Part shown: piece by piece, positions 17,007 through 24,740 of the stretch | Numbering within the stretch: the stretch's first letter is position 1 | How the letters are laid out: every line of letters starts with the position of its first letter | Origin: Sediminibacillus halophilus | Lineage (GTDB): Bacteria; Bacillota; Bacilli; Bacillales; Amphibacillaceae | Assembly: GCF_900103695.1 (NCBI RefSeq) | Contig: NZ_FNHF01000001.1 | Coordinates: forward strand, 962,756 to 1,026,755 | Reading direction: 5' to 3' | Length of the DNA stretch: 64,000 nt | The notes under the pieces: model-generated | The model's input: only the letters and a program-made list of their open reading frames with translations | Told to the model about the DNA's origin: nothing | Database searches by the model: none | Made by a program: the position numbers and the translations under genes

Positions 17007-17465
17007 ATGTGCACACCTAAAACTCCTAAACTTCCGCTGACTGCGGAAGAGAGAAGTTCTTTACGCAAGGCAAAGATTAAACTCCATCAGATTGCTAATT
17101 TAGAGTTAAAAACGCTATCTGATTTAATGGATATCACTTACGATCGGGCCAGGTTGTTAAAAGGATTGGCCACTTTCCAGCAAATACCATCGATTGGCTG
17201 CCGCCTGGCTGAAAACCTGGTTCATCATCTTGGAAAGTACACGCTTGAAGAGGTGCGTGGCGAAAATCCTGCTGAGTTGCTGGATTGCCTGGAAAAGAAG
17301 CTCCAAACACCAATTGATCCGTGTGTAGAGGATCAACTTCGCTGTGTGGTACATTATGCAGAAAACCCGGACAGCAAGAAACAGTGGTTTGAATTTACCG
17401 CTGAAAGAAAAAATTATCGGCAGAGACATGGTTATCCAGCGTCAAGGCCGAAGCCGGTCGGGTAA
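17007..17465 (+). CDS. Helix-hairpin-helix protein, Cdd1/pathogenicity-locus family
   Basis: 152 aa. Central HhH segment with FQQIPSIGCRLAENLVHHLG (about residues 52-71), followed by ENPAELLDCLEKKL and a conserved CVEDQLRCVVHYAENP block typical of the Cdd1 family. Probably DNA-binding; the biological role of the family is unknown. ATG four bases after GAGGTGA. The next gene starts 20 bases downstream, so the two are likely co-transcribed. Confidence 0.7.
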   Translation: MCTPKTPKLPLTAEERSSLRKAKIKLHQIANLELKTLSDLMDITYDRARLLKGLATFQQIPSIGCRLAENLVHHLGKYTLEEVRGENPAELLDCLEKKLQTPIDPCVEDQLRCVVHYAENPDSKKQWFEFTAERKNYRQRHGYPASRPKPVG

Positions 17466-17484
17466 TCCGTCTAGGAGGAATATC

Positions 17485-17961
17485 TTGAAAATACGTCCAT
17501 CTTTGCACAAGGATTCACAACTATTAATGAAGCTGAACAATCTCATCTGGAATGCAGAAAACACACCACACCCACATAAGTGGGAATCGCTTGCCGCTTA
17601 TGAGGAACGCTGTCCGCCCGGCAGTCAATACGTTGCTGTAATCGATGAATCTGTTGCAGGTTTTATCAGTTATCGGAGTCCTATACCGCTAGATTCCAAC
17701 CGGCACGTTTGGGAGTTGGTGATTGGCGTCCATCCAGACTTCCAGGGACAAAAAGTTGGTTCAACCCTTTTGCGATTTGTCGAAAAAGAAGCAAAAAAAC
17801 AGGGCATCCATAAACTATGTCTGCGCGTATTGACAACCAATCTCTCAGCAATCCACTTTTATGAACGCAACGGATATAGAGAACAGGGAAGATTGGTAGA
17901 TGAGTTTTTTTTAGATGGAAAGTATGTCGATGACCTGATGATGTACCGGATACTGAACTGA
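17485..17961 (+). CDS. GNAT-family N-acetyltransferase
   Basis: 158 aa from a TTG at 17485, six bases after AGGAGG (17473-17478). The longer open frame to 17344 is antisense-free but overlaps the HhH gene. GNAT core: VIGVHPDFQGQKVGSTLLRF (motif A) and LRVLTTNLSAIHFYERNGY (motif B). The C-terminus FFLDGKYVDDLMMYRIL is like ribosomal-alanine/antibiotic acetyltransferases. Substrate unknown. A strong terminator follows at 18047. Confidence 0.8.
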   Translation: MKIRPSLHKDSQLLMKLNNLIWNAENTPHPHKWESLAAYEERCPPGSQYVAVIDESVAGFISYRSPIPLDSNRHVWELVIGVHPDFQGQKVGSTLLRFVEKEAKKQGIHKLCLRVLTTNLSAIHFYERNGYREQGRLVDEFFLDGKYVDDLMMYRILN

Positions 17962-18046
17962 TTTCACTTAGAAAGAGAAAAACAAAAACATGCCAGAGGA
18001 TTCGAGGCCACTGAAAAACTGGAGGTCTTTGAAAAGTAGAATTTTA

Positions 18047-18092
18047 AAAAAGCGGTCTGTATGGAACTGAATTTCCATACAGACCGCTTTTT
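18047..18092. terminator. 20-bp-stem bidirectional terminator
   Basis: Perfect stem from AAAAAGCGGTCTG to CAGACCGCTTTTT (20 bp) with a six-base loop and T-runs on both strands. It ends the HhH-acetyltransferase unit. Confidence 0.9.
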
Positions 18093-18118
18093 ATCTAATT
18101 TCAAGTGATTTATGCCCT

Positions 18119-18217
18119 CTATTCCTTCATTAGTTTAACGATTCGTTTCACATTAGCTGTAAAAATCGCCATCGGTCTAACATTGAATCCCTTCCTTTTA
18201 TGTATTACTTTCCTGGT
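18119..18217 (-). pseudogene. Transposase C-terminal remnant
   Basis: On the minus strand an open stretch encodes RKVIHKRKGFNVRPMAIF followed by TANVKRIVKLMKE and a stop. This reads like the end of an IS1182/IS4-type transposase (VRPMA...ANVKRI). There is no start codon, and upstream the frame runs into the inverted repeat at 18222-18267. A relic of an insertion sequence is the best explanation; the family assignment is from memory of such C-termini. Confidence 0.4.
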
Positions 18218-18221
18218 AAGA

Positions 18222-18267
18222 AAAAAGAGTGACTTTCTTTTATAAATCAAAGAAAATCACTCTTTTT
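18222..18267. repeat. 19-bp inverted repeat beside the transposase relic
   Basis: AAAAAGAGTGACTTTCTTT and AAAGAAAATCACTCTTTTT with an eight-base loop and one wobble. It could be a terminator for the ba3 oxidase operon (260 bases upstream on the minus strand) or an insertion-sequence end. Confidence 0.6.
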
Positions 18268-18300
18268 CGTTTTACCATCTGTTGATTCCACGTTGAGCGT

Positions 18301-18405
18301 TCGGTGGTGACGCCTGCGGGAACAGCACGAGCCGAAGATCCACTTGGTAAAGTGATTTTCTTGACCAAGTTAGCTGAGGCCGTGCCCGCGGCAAGCATCC
18401 ACCGA
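18301..18405. repeat. ~105-bp MITE-like repeat, copy A
   Basis: The ends TCGGTGG and CCACCGA pair with each other. The interior (GCCGAAGATCCACTTGGT ... ACCAAGTTAGCTGAGGC, GTGCCCGCGG) matches copy B at 36102-36208 in inverse orientation over about 80 bases. It lies between the transposase relic and the oxidase genes. Confidence 0.7.
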
Positions 18406-18527
18406 TAAGCGATTCGTGAGAATCAACAACAAACTTTAACAGCTCTTTTAGATTAGAAAGGACTTTTTCAGTGTCCTCGAGGATTCCGGCATGTTTTTTC
18501 AATGGAATAGATTCTTACTTTTTAATG

Positions 18528-20171
18528 TCACCAAAGCCTGAATCCAGGTGACCCTGGAGGAGCATTTTCGATAATTTCCATAATCGGGATCGTATAAGCG
18601 AACAAGATCAATGCGATGCAAACACCGATCCACAGCTTCCAATTTTCCAGGATTGTCGGAGTACGCTCTGCCTGATCCGCCACTTCGCCGATAGGGTACG
18701 CTTCCACCCCTTTTGGAGCAAAAAAGCTCAAATGGACGACAATGTAAATCAGGACGAGAATGCCGATAAACAAGAAGCTCCCTCCGACAGCCATTGCCAC
18801 TTCATAAGGAATCCAGCCTAATGCATCGGGATAATCGCCATATGTCGTATAAGCGGTCCTTCTTGGCGCACCTAGCAATCCGACCGTATGCATCGCTCCG
18901 GACATCATCGCCATCCCGACTACCCAAATGATTGTCTGGATGTTGGCAAGCAGGTTGATCTTCTTCGTCAATGTCCGCCCTGTCAAATGCGGAATCAGCC
19001 AATAAGCGATTCCGAAAAAGGTTAAGGCTACACTCGTCGCTACTGTCAAGTGAAAGTGACCGGTGACCCAGAGCGTGTTATGAATGACCTGATTCAACTG
19101 GTTACTGGCATTGATGATGCCCCCTGCCCCGGCAGGAATGAATATCAGCATCCCCATAAAGGGCGCAAAGAACCGTGCATCCTTCCATGGCAATTTTTTC
19201 ACCCAGCCGAACAGTCCTCTTGCGCCCTTCTGCCTGCCGCTCAATTCAAAGGTGGCAAACAAGGAGAAGGCTGTCATCAACGAAGGAACGATTACCATAA
19301 AGGTCAGGGTTACCTGGATAAACTTCCATGTATGCGATACGCCGGATTCGAGCAATTGATGATGAAAGCCGACCGGGATCGAAAATAACAGGAACAAGAC
19401 AAAGGACAATCTGGCCAACGAATCACTGAAAATTTTTCCGCCAATGATTTTCGGAATGATGACATACCAGCAAATATAAGCAGGAAGCAGCCAAAAATAG
19501 ACAAGCGGATGGCCGAAATACCAAAACAGTGTACGGCTCAACAGGACATTGATGGTGTCCACCCAACCGAATGACCATGGAATCAATTGCAGGACGACGG
19601 TCGCTGCCACTCCCAGTGTGGCGATCAGCCAAAGCAGCATCGTCATCACTGCCATGAAACTGAACAACGGAGAAAGCTGACCTGGATTGGCCTTTTTCCA
19701 ATTACGATACTGACGGAACATGCCGGCTCCGCTAATCCAGCTTCCGATCACGACAAGTGCCAGCCCAATATAAAACCATGGCGACGCCTGAAGCGGCGCA
19801 TAAAACGTGTACAACACACTGGCATCGTTGGTCAGGATCATGATTGTGGTAATCACGGTACCGGTTGTCATGACATAATAGCCTGCCCAGCCAAGTTTAC
19901 GCGGGCCTTCAGCCAGTGTTCCCGTTGTTTTGCTGATACCCGAGTACAAAAATCCAATAATAAAATAAGTAGTAAAAACAAGTGCTAACAAAACGCCATG
20001 GGCGGTCAACAGCTGATAATAGCCAATCCCCGCCGGCAAAGTGATCGCGCCGCTGCGGACAAAGGTTTGCAGCAATCCGGCAATCCCACCAAGCAGTACG
20101 GCGATAAAGCCTACGTACAGATGGGCGAGACTCAACTTGGCATCTTTCCGATTGATCAACGTGGTTTCCAT
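18528..20171 (-). CDS. ba3-type cytochrome c oxidase subunit I
   Basis: 547 aa, 12-13 membrane helices. Haem/CuB ligands can be seen: LTAHGVLLALVF (low-spin haem His), FGHPLVYFWLLPAY (CuB His with the cross-linked Tyr), GFHHQLLE (CuB His pair) and VTGHFHLTVAT (the two haem His). The short loops and lack of the D-channel pattern fit B-type (ba3/b(o/a)3) haem-copper oxidases, which reduce O2 with high affinity at the membrane. The start is directly after the subunit II gene with GAGGTG seven bases upstream. Operon IIa-II-I under an FNR-type promoter. Confidence 0.9.
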   Translation of the reverse strand: METTLINRKDAKLSLAHLYVGFIAVLLGGIAGLLQTFVRSGAITLPAGIGYYQLLTAHGVLLALVFTTYFIIGFLYSGISKTTGTLAEGPRKLGWAGYYVMTTGTVITTIMILTNDASVLYTFYAPLQASPWFYIGLALVVIGSWISGAGMFRQYRNWKKANPGQLSPLFSFMAVMTMLLWLIATLGVAATVVLQLIPWSFGWVDTINVLLSRTLFWYFGHPLVYFWLLPAYICWYVIIPKIIGGKIFSDSLARLSFVLFLLFSIPVGFHHQLLESGVSHTWKFIQVTLTFMVIVPSLMTAFSLFATFELSGRQKGARGLFGWVKKLPWKDARFFAPFMGMLIFIPAGAGGIINASNQLNQVIHNTLWVTGHFHLTVATSVALTFFGIAYWLIPHLTGRTLTKKINLLANIQTIIWVVGMAMMSGAMHTVGLLGAPRRTAYTTYGDYPDALGWIPYEVAMAVGGSFLFIGILVLIYIVVHLSFFAPKGVEAYPIGEVADQAERTPTILENWKLWIGVCIALILFAYTIPIMEIIENAPPGSPGFRLW

Positions 20172-20636
20172 TTAATTCACCTCTATCTTTCCGCTCATGG
20201 CCTGGTGGCCGACTCCGCAATATTCATTGCAAATGATCAAAAACTCACCGGCTTCATCGAACTTGTGGGTAATCGTATTAATATGCCCCGGTGTGATCAT
20301 CATGTTCACGTTGGTACCCGGAATCGAGAAGCCGTGAACCACATCCGCACTCGTCACCTTAAAATGAACAGTCGCCCCCTTCGGCACTTCTAAGGGTTCT
20401 CCGAACATGAACGCTTGGGCGACCATCACCGCCTCATATTCATTGTCCCCGATTTTCTTTAAACCAGGGTCATCGAAAGGTGCTGTTTCCTTTACTTTTT
20501 CCGGGTCGATTGTCGTCATATCGCTTGGCGGATGATGTCCCATGGCAAACGCGCTGACACCGATTACCGACAAGAAGACTATCAAGGTGATACCGCCAAA
20601 AACCAGCCATATTTTTTCATACTTATGCATGTGCAT
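20172..20636 (-). CDS. ba3-type cytochrome c oxidase subunit II (CuA)
   Basis: 154 aa: one membrane anchor (about 9-30) and a cupredoxin domain outside. CuA ligands: His in VVHGFS and the C-terminal CNEYCGVGHQAM (C-x3-C-x3-H-x2-M with the backbone Glu). The short single-helix form is typical of B-type oxidases. It accepts electrons from cytochrome c or a cupredoxin. AGGGGGAG lies before the first of two possible ATGs. Confidence 0.9.
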   Translation of the reverse strand: MHMHKYEKIWLVFGGITLIVFLSVIGVSAFAMGHHPPSDMTTIDPEKVKETAPFDDPGLKKIGDNEYEAVMVAQAFMFGEPLEVPKGATVHFKVTSADVVHGFSIPGTNVNMMITPGHINTITHKFDEAGEFLIICNEYCGVGHQAMSGKIEVN

Positions 20637-20654
20637 CTGTTACTCCCCCTTTTC

Positions 20655-20813
20655 CTATCTGGATAGATAAAGTGCGTACACCCCGATCCAGGATAATATG
20701 ATGAATCCTCCGACAAGCATGACGGACAACAAGGTTCCGTTTAGCTTCGGTTCTGTTTTCCCGGCTTGCTCTTTTTCGGTTTCGAACGATTTGGCAGAAT
20801 CCAATTTCGCCAT
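20655..20813 (-). CDS. Cytochrome c oxidase subunit IIa (52 aa)
   Basis: 52 aa: a polar charged N-terminal half (AKLDSAKSFETEKEQAGK), then one membrane helix (GTLLSVMLVGGFIILSWIGV) and YALYLSR at the end. This fits the single-helix subunit IIa of ba3 oxidases, which replaces the missing first helix of subunit II. GGGAG is nine bases before the ATG, and the gene ends 18 bases before subunit II, the usual position. It is the first gene of the operon, about 26 bases from the predicted transcription start. Confidence 0.85.
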   Translation of the reverse strand: MAKLDSAKSFETEKEQAGKTEPKLNGTLLSVMLVGGFIILSWIGVYALYLSR

Positions 20814-20845
20814 CGTGAACGCTCCCTTCCCTTTAATCTAATCTG

Positions 20846-20889
20846 ATTGTAGCCGAACACAACAGGTCGATTCTGTGATAAATATCACA
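20846..20889 (-). promoter_or_regulatory. FNR-box promoter of the ba3 oxidase operon
   Basis: A perfect FNR/CRP palindrome TGTGATAAATATCACA (20874-20889), 22 bases, then TACAAT (minus strand 20851-20846) as -10. The box centre is about 41-42 bases upstream of the predicted start, the class II activator position. Confidence 0.8.
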
Positions 20890-20909
20890 TCCTCTTAAAA
20901 AGCTTTGGA

Positions 20910-20952
20910 TGTGACTTCTATTACAGTTTTGTATTTTCCAAACAGTTACACT
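20910..20952 (+). promoter_or_regulatory. FNR-box promoter of the mobA-like gene
   Basis: TGTGACTTCTATTACA (20910-20925, nine of ten half-site bases), 21 bases, then TACACT (20947-20952). It diverges from the oxidase promoter. Confidence 0.65.
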
Positions 20953-20980
20953 GAACAAGAAAAATAAGGGAGGGACAAGA

Positions 20981-21568
20981 ATGAAAAGCGGCATTATAGT
21001 AGCAGATCGAAGCATTCGTCCATATGCGGAAGATATTGCACTACAGAATCTGGATGGAGAAAGATTGATTGACCGGCAAATCAGGGAAATGGGGCAATTT
21101 GTCGAGGAAATTGTTCTCGTCACCGATAATCCGATGGCATTTTTACCAGTAGTCGGTCCGGATATCCGGGTTGTTACTGTTTTCCACAAAAACAAAGGGT
21201 TGTTAGGTGCGATTCATGCTGGGTTCTCTCTTGCCAGCCATCCTCTTATCTGGCTAGTCAGCTGTGATATACCTGCTTTATCCTCTCAAGCGGCAGCAGC
21301 AATGAAAGAGAGACTCCAACAAACCTGTCATAAGGCTGTGGTTCCTATTATACGAAACACCCCGAAGCCCTTGTATGGGATGTATCGGCGCCAACCGACA
21401 CTGAAAGCCGTATGTGCATTTATCGAACAAAGGAAACCTGTATCGTTCTATGAATGTTTTCAGTCATTGGAATGGCTGGGCATGGATGAGATGGAACTGC
21501 AAAGGTATGGAGCGGACAGTCTGTTTTACAGACGATATCCCGATGATATGCTGTACAAACCTCTTTAG
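20981..21568 (+). CDS. MobA-like nucleotidyltransferase with degenerate GTP motif
   Basis: 195 aa with the fold pattern of molybdenum cofactor guanylyltransferases: LDGERLIDRQIREMG, IVLVTDNP, KGLLGAIHAGFSL and WLVSCDIPALS (the metal-binding Asp), then PKPLYGMYRR. The family N-terminal loop LAGGxSxRMGxDK is replaced by VADRSIRPYAED, losing the GG, Met-Gly and Lys. MobA couples GMP to molybdopterin for nitrate or formate enzymes. FNR control fits an anaerobic role, but activity as a transferase is doubtful. AGGGAGG precedes the ATG. Confidence 0.7.
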   Translation: MKSGIIVADRSIRPYAEDIALQNLDGERLIDRQIREMGQFVEEIVLVTDNPMAFLPVVGPDIRVVTVFHKNKGLLGAIHAGFSLASHPLIWLVSCDIPALSSQAAAAMKERLQQTCHKAVVPIIRNTPKPLYGMYRRQPTLKAVCAFIEQRKPVSFYECFQSLEWLGMDEMELQRYGADSLFYRRYPDDMLYKPL

Positions 21569-21723
21569 CGTTGCATGCTGTAAAGGAGGGATCAGGTATT
21601 TCAGAAAGCTCGCTAGTAGGCTTGGTTATGTTTAAAGATGGTCAAATGAATACCCACCTATATATCAATTCCTTTTTTCGCTTCTCTTTCAGCAAATATG
21701 TGATAGAATCATTCGATCGATGC

Positions 21724-22250
21724 ATGAAAAAGGGGGATTACTATCAAAAAATAGTTACGCTAGTTATTTTTGCTGCACTTCTGTATAGCTGTGCTTTCCT
21801 GGCCCACATAAGAAAAATTACTTTCCCGAAAAAGAAGCAGAACATATGATTAATTACTATTACCGAGCCCTAATTAATGAAGGATGTGAAGACGCATTTG
21901 GGGTTTTAAATCTATACGATTATCAAGAAAATACGAACGAATATTTATCTACAGGAACAGCGTCAATGAAAGAAGGCGAAGGACTTTTATATAAAAAAAC
22001 AGCCTTTTTAAAAGAGCAGAAGTACGCCTTCAAAGACTATGATATTATTAAGGCGGAATATGCCGATAGTCATACTTTCTGGCACCATGTTTTGGTAACA
22101 GCAGAGGTGAATGGAAAAAAGAAGGAGTACCATGAAATAGCACAAGTATGGAAAGGAAAACTATTGGTAGCGGGAAGAGACGATCCATATGTCCGATTCA
22201 GAGATGGAAAGATGAACATAACATTTCAAACACCATCCAAGGCAAGATAA
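21724..22250 (+). pseudogene. Disrupted lipoprotein gene
   Basis: The first frame encodes a lipoprotein-like signal (KIVTLVIFAALLYSC). The continuation, in another frame from about 21790, reads PHKKNYFPEKEAEH and runs without a break into the intact downstream frame starting MINYYYRALINEG at 21846 (134 aa). Near the expected start, AAGGGGGAT is followed by ATCAAAAAATAG where ATGAAAAAAATAG would be expected. A lost start and a frameshift are the simplest reading; a sequencing indel in an A-run is the alternative. The downstream 134 codons might still be translated from 21846. Confidence 0.45.
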
Positions 22251-22307
22251 AATGCTTCACTCGATTAGACAGGAAACGATTCCACCCGCTATAGCCTTCA
22301 TAGAAAC

Positions 22308-22330
22308 AAAAAAACCGGGGATTTCCCCGG
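22308..22330 (-). terminator. Terminator of fnr
   Basis: CCGGGGA/TCCCCGG stem at 22315-22330, followed on the minus strand by seven T (22314-22308), 17 bases after the fnr stop. Confidence 0.88.
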
Positions 22331-22346
22331 GGAGACGGATTCACAC

Positions 22347-23066
22347 CTATAATCTGCAGATGCCAAGCGGACATTCCTCGCAATGACAAATCGCTTTTAG
22401 CTCAGCCAGATCAAGAATCACGATACGGCCGTGTTCAATGTCGATTATCTGTTGCTTTTTCAATTGGTTCAGCATCCGATTAACTGTCTCACGGGTAGCG
22501 CCGATTAGACTGGCCAACTCTGCATTGGTGAATTTTTCGGTGAAGCGGATGGTTGCGCCATCCTGCACGCCATACGTGTTGGCAGCACGGATCAAGGTGG
22601 AAGCAAGCGCTCCATTTTTCCCATGGAACATCAAATCCCTCAGCTTCACTTGAGTAAGCTGCTGCATGTATCCGAGCCAGCGGCTGAATTCAATTGCAAG
22701 GTCACCATGCTGCCATAACAGAATTTCCAGGTCACGCTGCTGGATGATACCTACCCGCGCATCCTGCAGTACTTCGGCAGTATACGACATTTGCCCTTCC
22801 TGCCCGGGATATTGAATTTCTCCGAACAAATCACCTTCATGAAAGTAATAGAGGCACAGGTCCTTCCCATCATCCGCATTTTTCACCAGGCGAACGGAAC
22901 CACTCTCGAGAAAATAAAGTTTTTCTGCTTCGTCCCCTTCCCAAAACAATGTAGTTCCCGCCGGAAACGCGTGTTGATACATGATCCCTTGTATTTTTTC
23001 AAAGCTTTCTTTGGTGAATTGCCAGGTGTTACCGACTGCCTGCTCCTGCTTTACAGCTGCTTCCAT
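22347..23066 (-). CDS. fnr: Fnr, oxygen-sensing Crp-family regulator
   Basis: 239 aa, as in B. subtilis Fnr (238). Cyclic-nucleotide-type beta-roll at about 30-120 (AGTTLFWEGDEAEKLYFLESG), dimer helix, and winged HTH TNAELASLIGATRETVNRML (about 180-200). The C-terminal cysteine cluster C227, C229, C232, C237 is in the place where Bacillus Fnr binds its 4Fe-4S cluster, unlike the N-terminal cluster of E. coli FNR. It activates genes under oxygen limitation at TGTGA-N6-TCACA boxes, three of which flank it here. GGAGGCGG precedes the ATG. Confidence 0.9.
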   Translation of the reverse strand: MEAAVKQEQAVGNTWQFTKESFEKIQGIMYQHAFPAGTTLFWEGDEAEKLYFLESGSVRLVKNADDGKDLCLYYFHEGDLFGEIQYPGQEGQMSYTAEVLQDARVGIIQQRDLEILLWQHGDLAIEFSRWLGYMQQLTQVKLRDLMFHGKNGALASTLIRAANTYGVQDGATIRFTEKFTNAELASLIGATRETVNRMLNQLKKQQIIDIEHGRIVILDLAELKAICHCEECPLGICRL

Positions 23067-23196
23067 GTAATCCGCCTCCCCATTTTTTCTTTCCTTCTAT
23101 TTTCTAAAGAATTTTCTACGATACATGATATCAACCGATAATAACATGCCCACAGGCTTTCCTTTACCGGAAATCTGCTAATATCCATCCCTGCGC

Positions 23197-23296
23197 AAAT
23201 ACACCGCGCTTTCCGCGAGCGGCTTGTGAGTCTCCTTGAGCTCCGCTCTTCGGGATCTCACCGATGCGTTTCCTCCGCTTGGGTCTCCGTGTATTT
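23197..23296. repeat. ~100-bp MITE-like repeat, copy C
   Basis: Ends AAATACAC and GTGTATTT are exact complements (8 bp). Inside are GCTTTCCGCG and GATCTCACCGATGC, shared with copy D near 41565, and the general layout of copies A and B. It lies in the 400-base gap between fnr and the cupredoxin gene. Confidence 0.7.
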
Positions 23297-23443
23297 CCAT
23301 TGCTGATTGTCTGTTTCCTTTACCTGGAATGAAATAGGCGCAGGCAGAATATCCTTCTTGATACTTTTATCATACGCCTCGCTTTAGTCTTTTGCATTAC
23401 CGTTTTGTAAAAAAATGTTACGGTATTTTGAACTGATGGTAAA

Positions 23444-23487
23444 TGTGACATTTCTCACAGCCAGGCATCCGGATGGTGCTTTACACT
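23444..23487 (+). promoter_or_regulatory. FNR-box promoter of the CuA lipoprotein gene
   Basis: TGTGACATTTCTCACA (23444-23459), 22 bases, TACACT (23482-23487). The spacing is the same as in the ba3 operon promoter. Confidence 0.78.
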
Positions 23488-23532
23488 AAAAATGTGATAA
23501 GCATTCAAACAATTTTCAGGAGGTTTTTAGCG

Positions 23533-23895
23533 ATGAAAAAAGCAATTTTAGCACTTATGGTCTCGATGTTCATCTTATTGCTGGCGGCTTGCGGCGGCGG
23601 TGATGATGCCGGCGCTGCCGAAGGAGACGACGGTGGATCTGCCGCAGTTGTCGATATTGCAGCAAGTAACTGGCAGTTTGACAAAGAAGAATACACCGCT
23701 CCCGCTGGAGAAATAACATTCAATCTGACCAATGAAGAAGGCGTTCATGCAGTTGAAATTGAAGGAACAGATGTCAAAATTGAAAATGAGGGATCTGCAA
23801 CAGCAACGTTGGAAGCCGGAGAGTACGTCATAAAATGTGCCCTGCCTTGTGGCGAAGGACATGAAGACATGTCCTCGACTTTGATTGTGGAATAA
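23533..23895 (+). CDS. CuA-type cupredoxin lipoprotein
   Basis: 120 aa from the ATG at 23533 (AGGAGG nine bases upstream). Lipoprotein signal with lipobox LLAAC (Cys20), a short Gly/Asp-rich linker, then a cupredoxin domain (FDKEEYTAPAGEITFNLTN, GVHAVEI). The end carries CALPCGEGHEDM, a full C-x3-C-x3-H-x2-M set; with His in GVHAV this matches the binuclear CuA site of oxidase subunit II, but there is no oxidase helix. It is probably held on the outer membrane face as an electron carrier or copper donor to the FNR-co-regulated ba3 oxidase. Confidence 0.78.
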   Translation: MKKAILALMVSMFILLLAACGGGDDAGAAEGDDGGSAAVVDIAASNWQFDKEEYTAPAGEITFNLTNEEGVHAVEIEGTDVKIENEGSATATLEAGEYVIKCALPCGEGHEDMSSTLIVE

Positions 23896-23900
23896 TCGGA

Positions 23901-23932
23901 AAACCTCCGGACCCAAACGGTCACGGAGGTTT
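23901..23932. terminator. Bidirectional terminator
   Basis: AAACCTCCG / CGGAGGTTT stem with an inner GACC/GGTC extension. It separates the cupredoxin gene from the convergent XRE gene. Confidence 0.8.
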
Positions 23933-23933
23933 C

Positions 23934-24128
23934 TTATTCTTCCCAAAACAATTCATCGAGGGTTTTGGACAACGTTTTGCAAATTGCAATGCACAGATTC
24001 AGACTTGGATTATATTTTCCCAGTTCAATTAGTCCGATGGTTTGGCGTGAGACACCGACACGCTTAGCCAATTCCTCCTGTGATAGATCCATTTCCGTTC
24101 TTGCTACTTTCATCCGGATGTTCTTCAT
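23934..24128 (-). CDS. XRE-family small transcriptional regulator
   Basis: 64 aa, a single Cro/C1 HTH (LSQEELAKRVGVSRQTIGLIE) with the compact end LCKTL-like helix and DELFWEE, typical of the YonR/YozG-type regulators that travel with a membrane protein. The ATG overlaps the stop of the upstream membrane gene (ATGA), so they form one unit. It probably regulates its own operon. Confidence 0.85.
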   Translation of the reverse strand: MKNIRMKVARTEMDLSQEELAKRVGVSRQTIGLIELGKYNPSLNLCIAICKTLSKTLDELFWEE

Positions 24129-24655
24129 CTTTCCTCATCCTGCTCTTCATCTTCCAGTTCTTTTTCAACCGCCCTGTCGCTCCTTTTCTTTGCTCCCCAA
24201 TAAGCGAAACCATTCGCGAGCATCAAAAAAGGAATATAGATCATAAAGGAAACAACTGACGTAAGCAGGAAATAATAAACAGCCTGAGCGGAGGAATCTG
24301 CGTAGCTAACTGCACTGTGAATTCCTAAAAAGATCGCCAGTCCGGCCCCAAACAGAGCGCCGATCAGAATGGTTTTGAGACTCATCGGGCGTTTGTTTGT
24401 CTGGTCATGGAAATCTACTTCTGCTGAAAATAACCCCATCCCGGTTGAACGAACTAAATAATAAATCGAGGTACCTAGTAAGATAACCAGTTCAAGCCAT
24501 ACGTTCTTAAACTCAGCACCGCTTGTTGCATACTTGAAAACCAAGGAAAAAACACAAATGACTAATACCAAATGATAAATCTCCCGATAGATTTTGTTTT
24601 GCAGGTTAATAATCCGCTCATCTTTTATTCGATTCTTTTTGAAAGGATTGTTCAT
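24125..24655 (-). CDS. Four-TM membrane protein paired with XRE regulator (DUF6773-like)
   Basis: 176 aa: basic N-terminus (KKNRIKDERIINLQNKIYRE), four membrane segments (about 30-48, 58-76, 97-117, 129-152) and a highly acidic tail (EKELEDEEQDEER). This layout and the coupled downstream XRE gene are characteristic of the Bacillota DUF6773/DUF2178-type family of unknown function. Confidence 0.65.
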   Translation of the reverse strand: MNNPFKKNRIKDERIINLQNKIYREIYHLVLVICVFSLVFKYATSGAEFKNVWLELVILLGTSIYYLVRSTGMGLFSAEVDFHDQTNKRPMSLKTILIGALFGAGLAIFLGIHSAVSYADSSAQAVYYFLLTSVVSFMIYIPFLMLANGFAYWGAKKRSDRAVEKELEDEEQDEER

Positions 24656-24740
24656 CTTTTACCACCTTTTTTTATGCAGGTTCTTGTTTTATTTTAGCAG
24701 GGGTCACAGATAACGGAAAGCCTTGTTTCTGCAACTTAAT

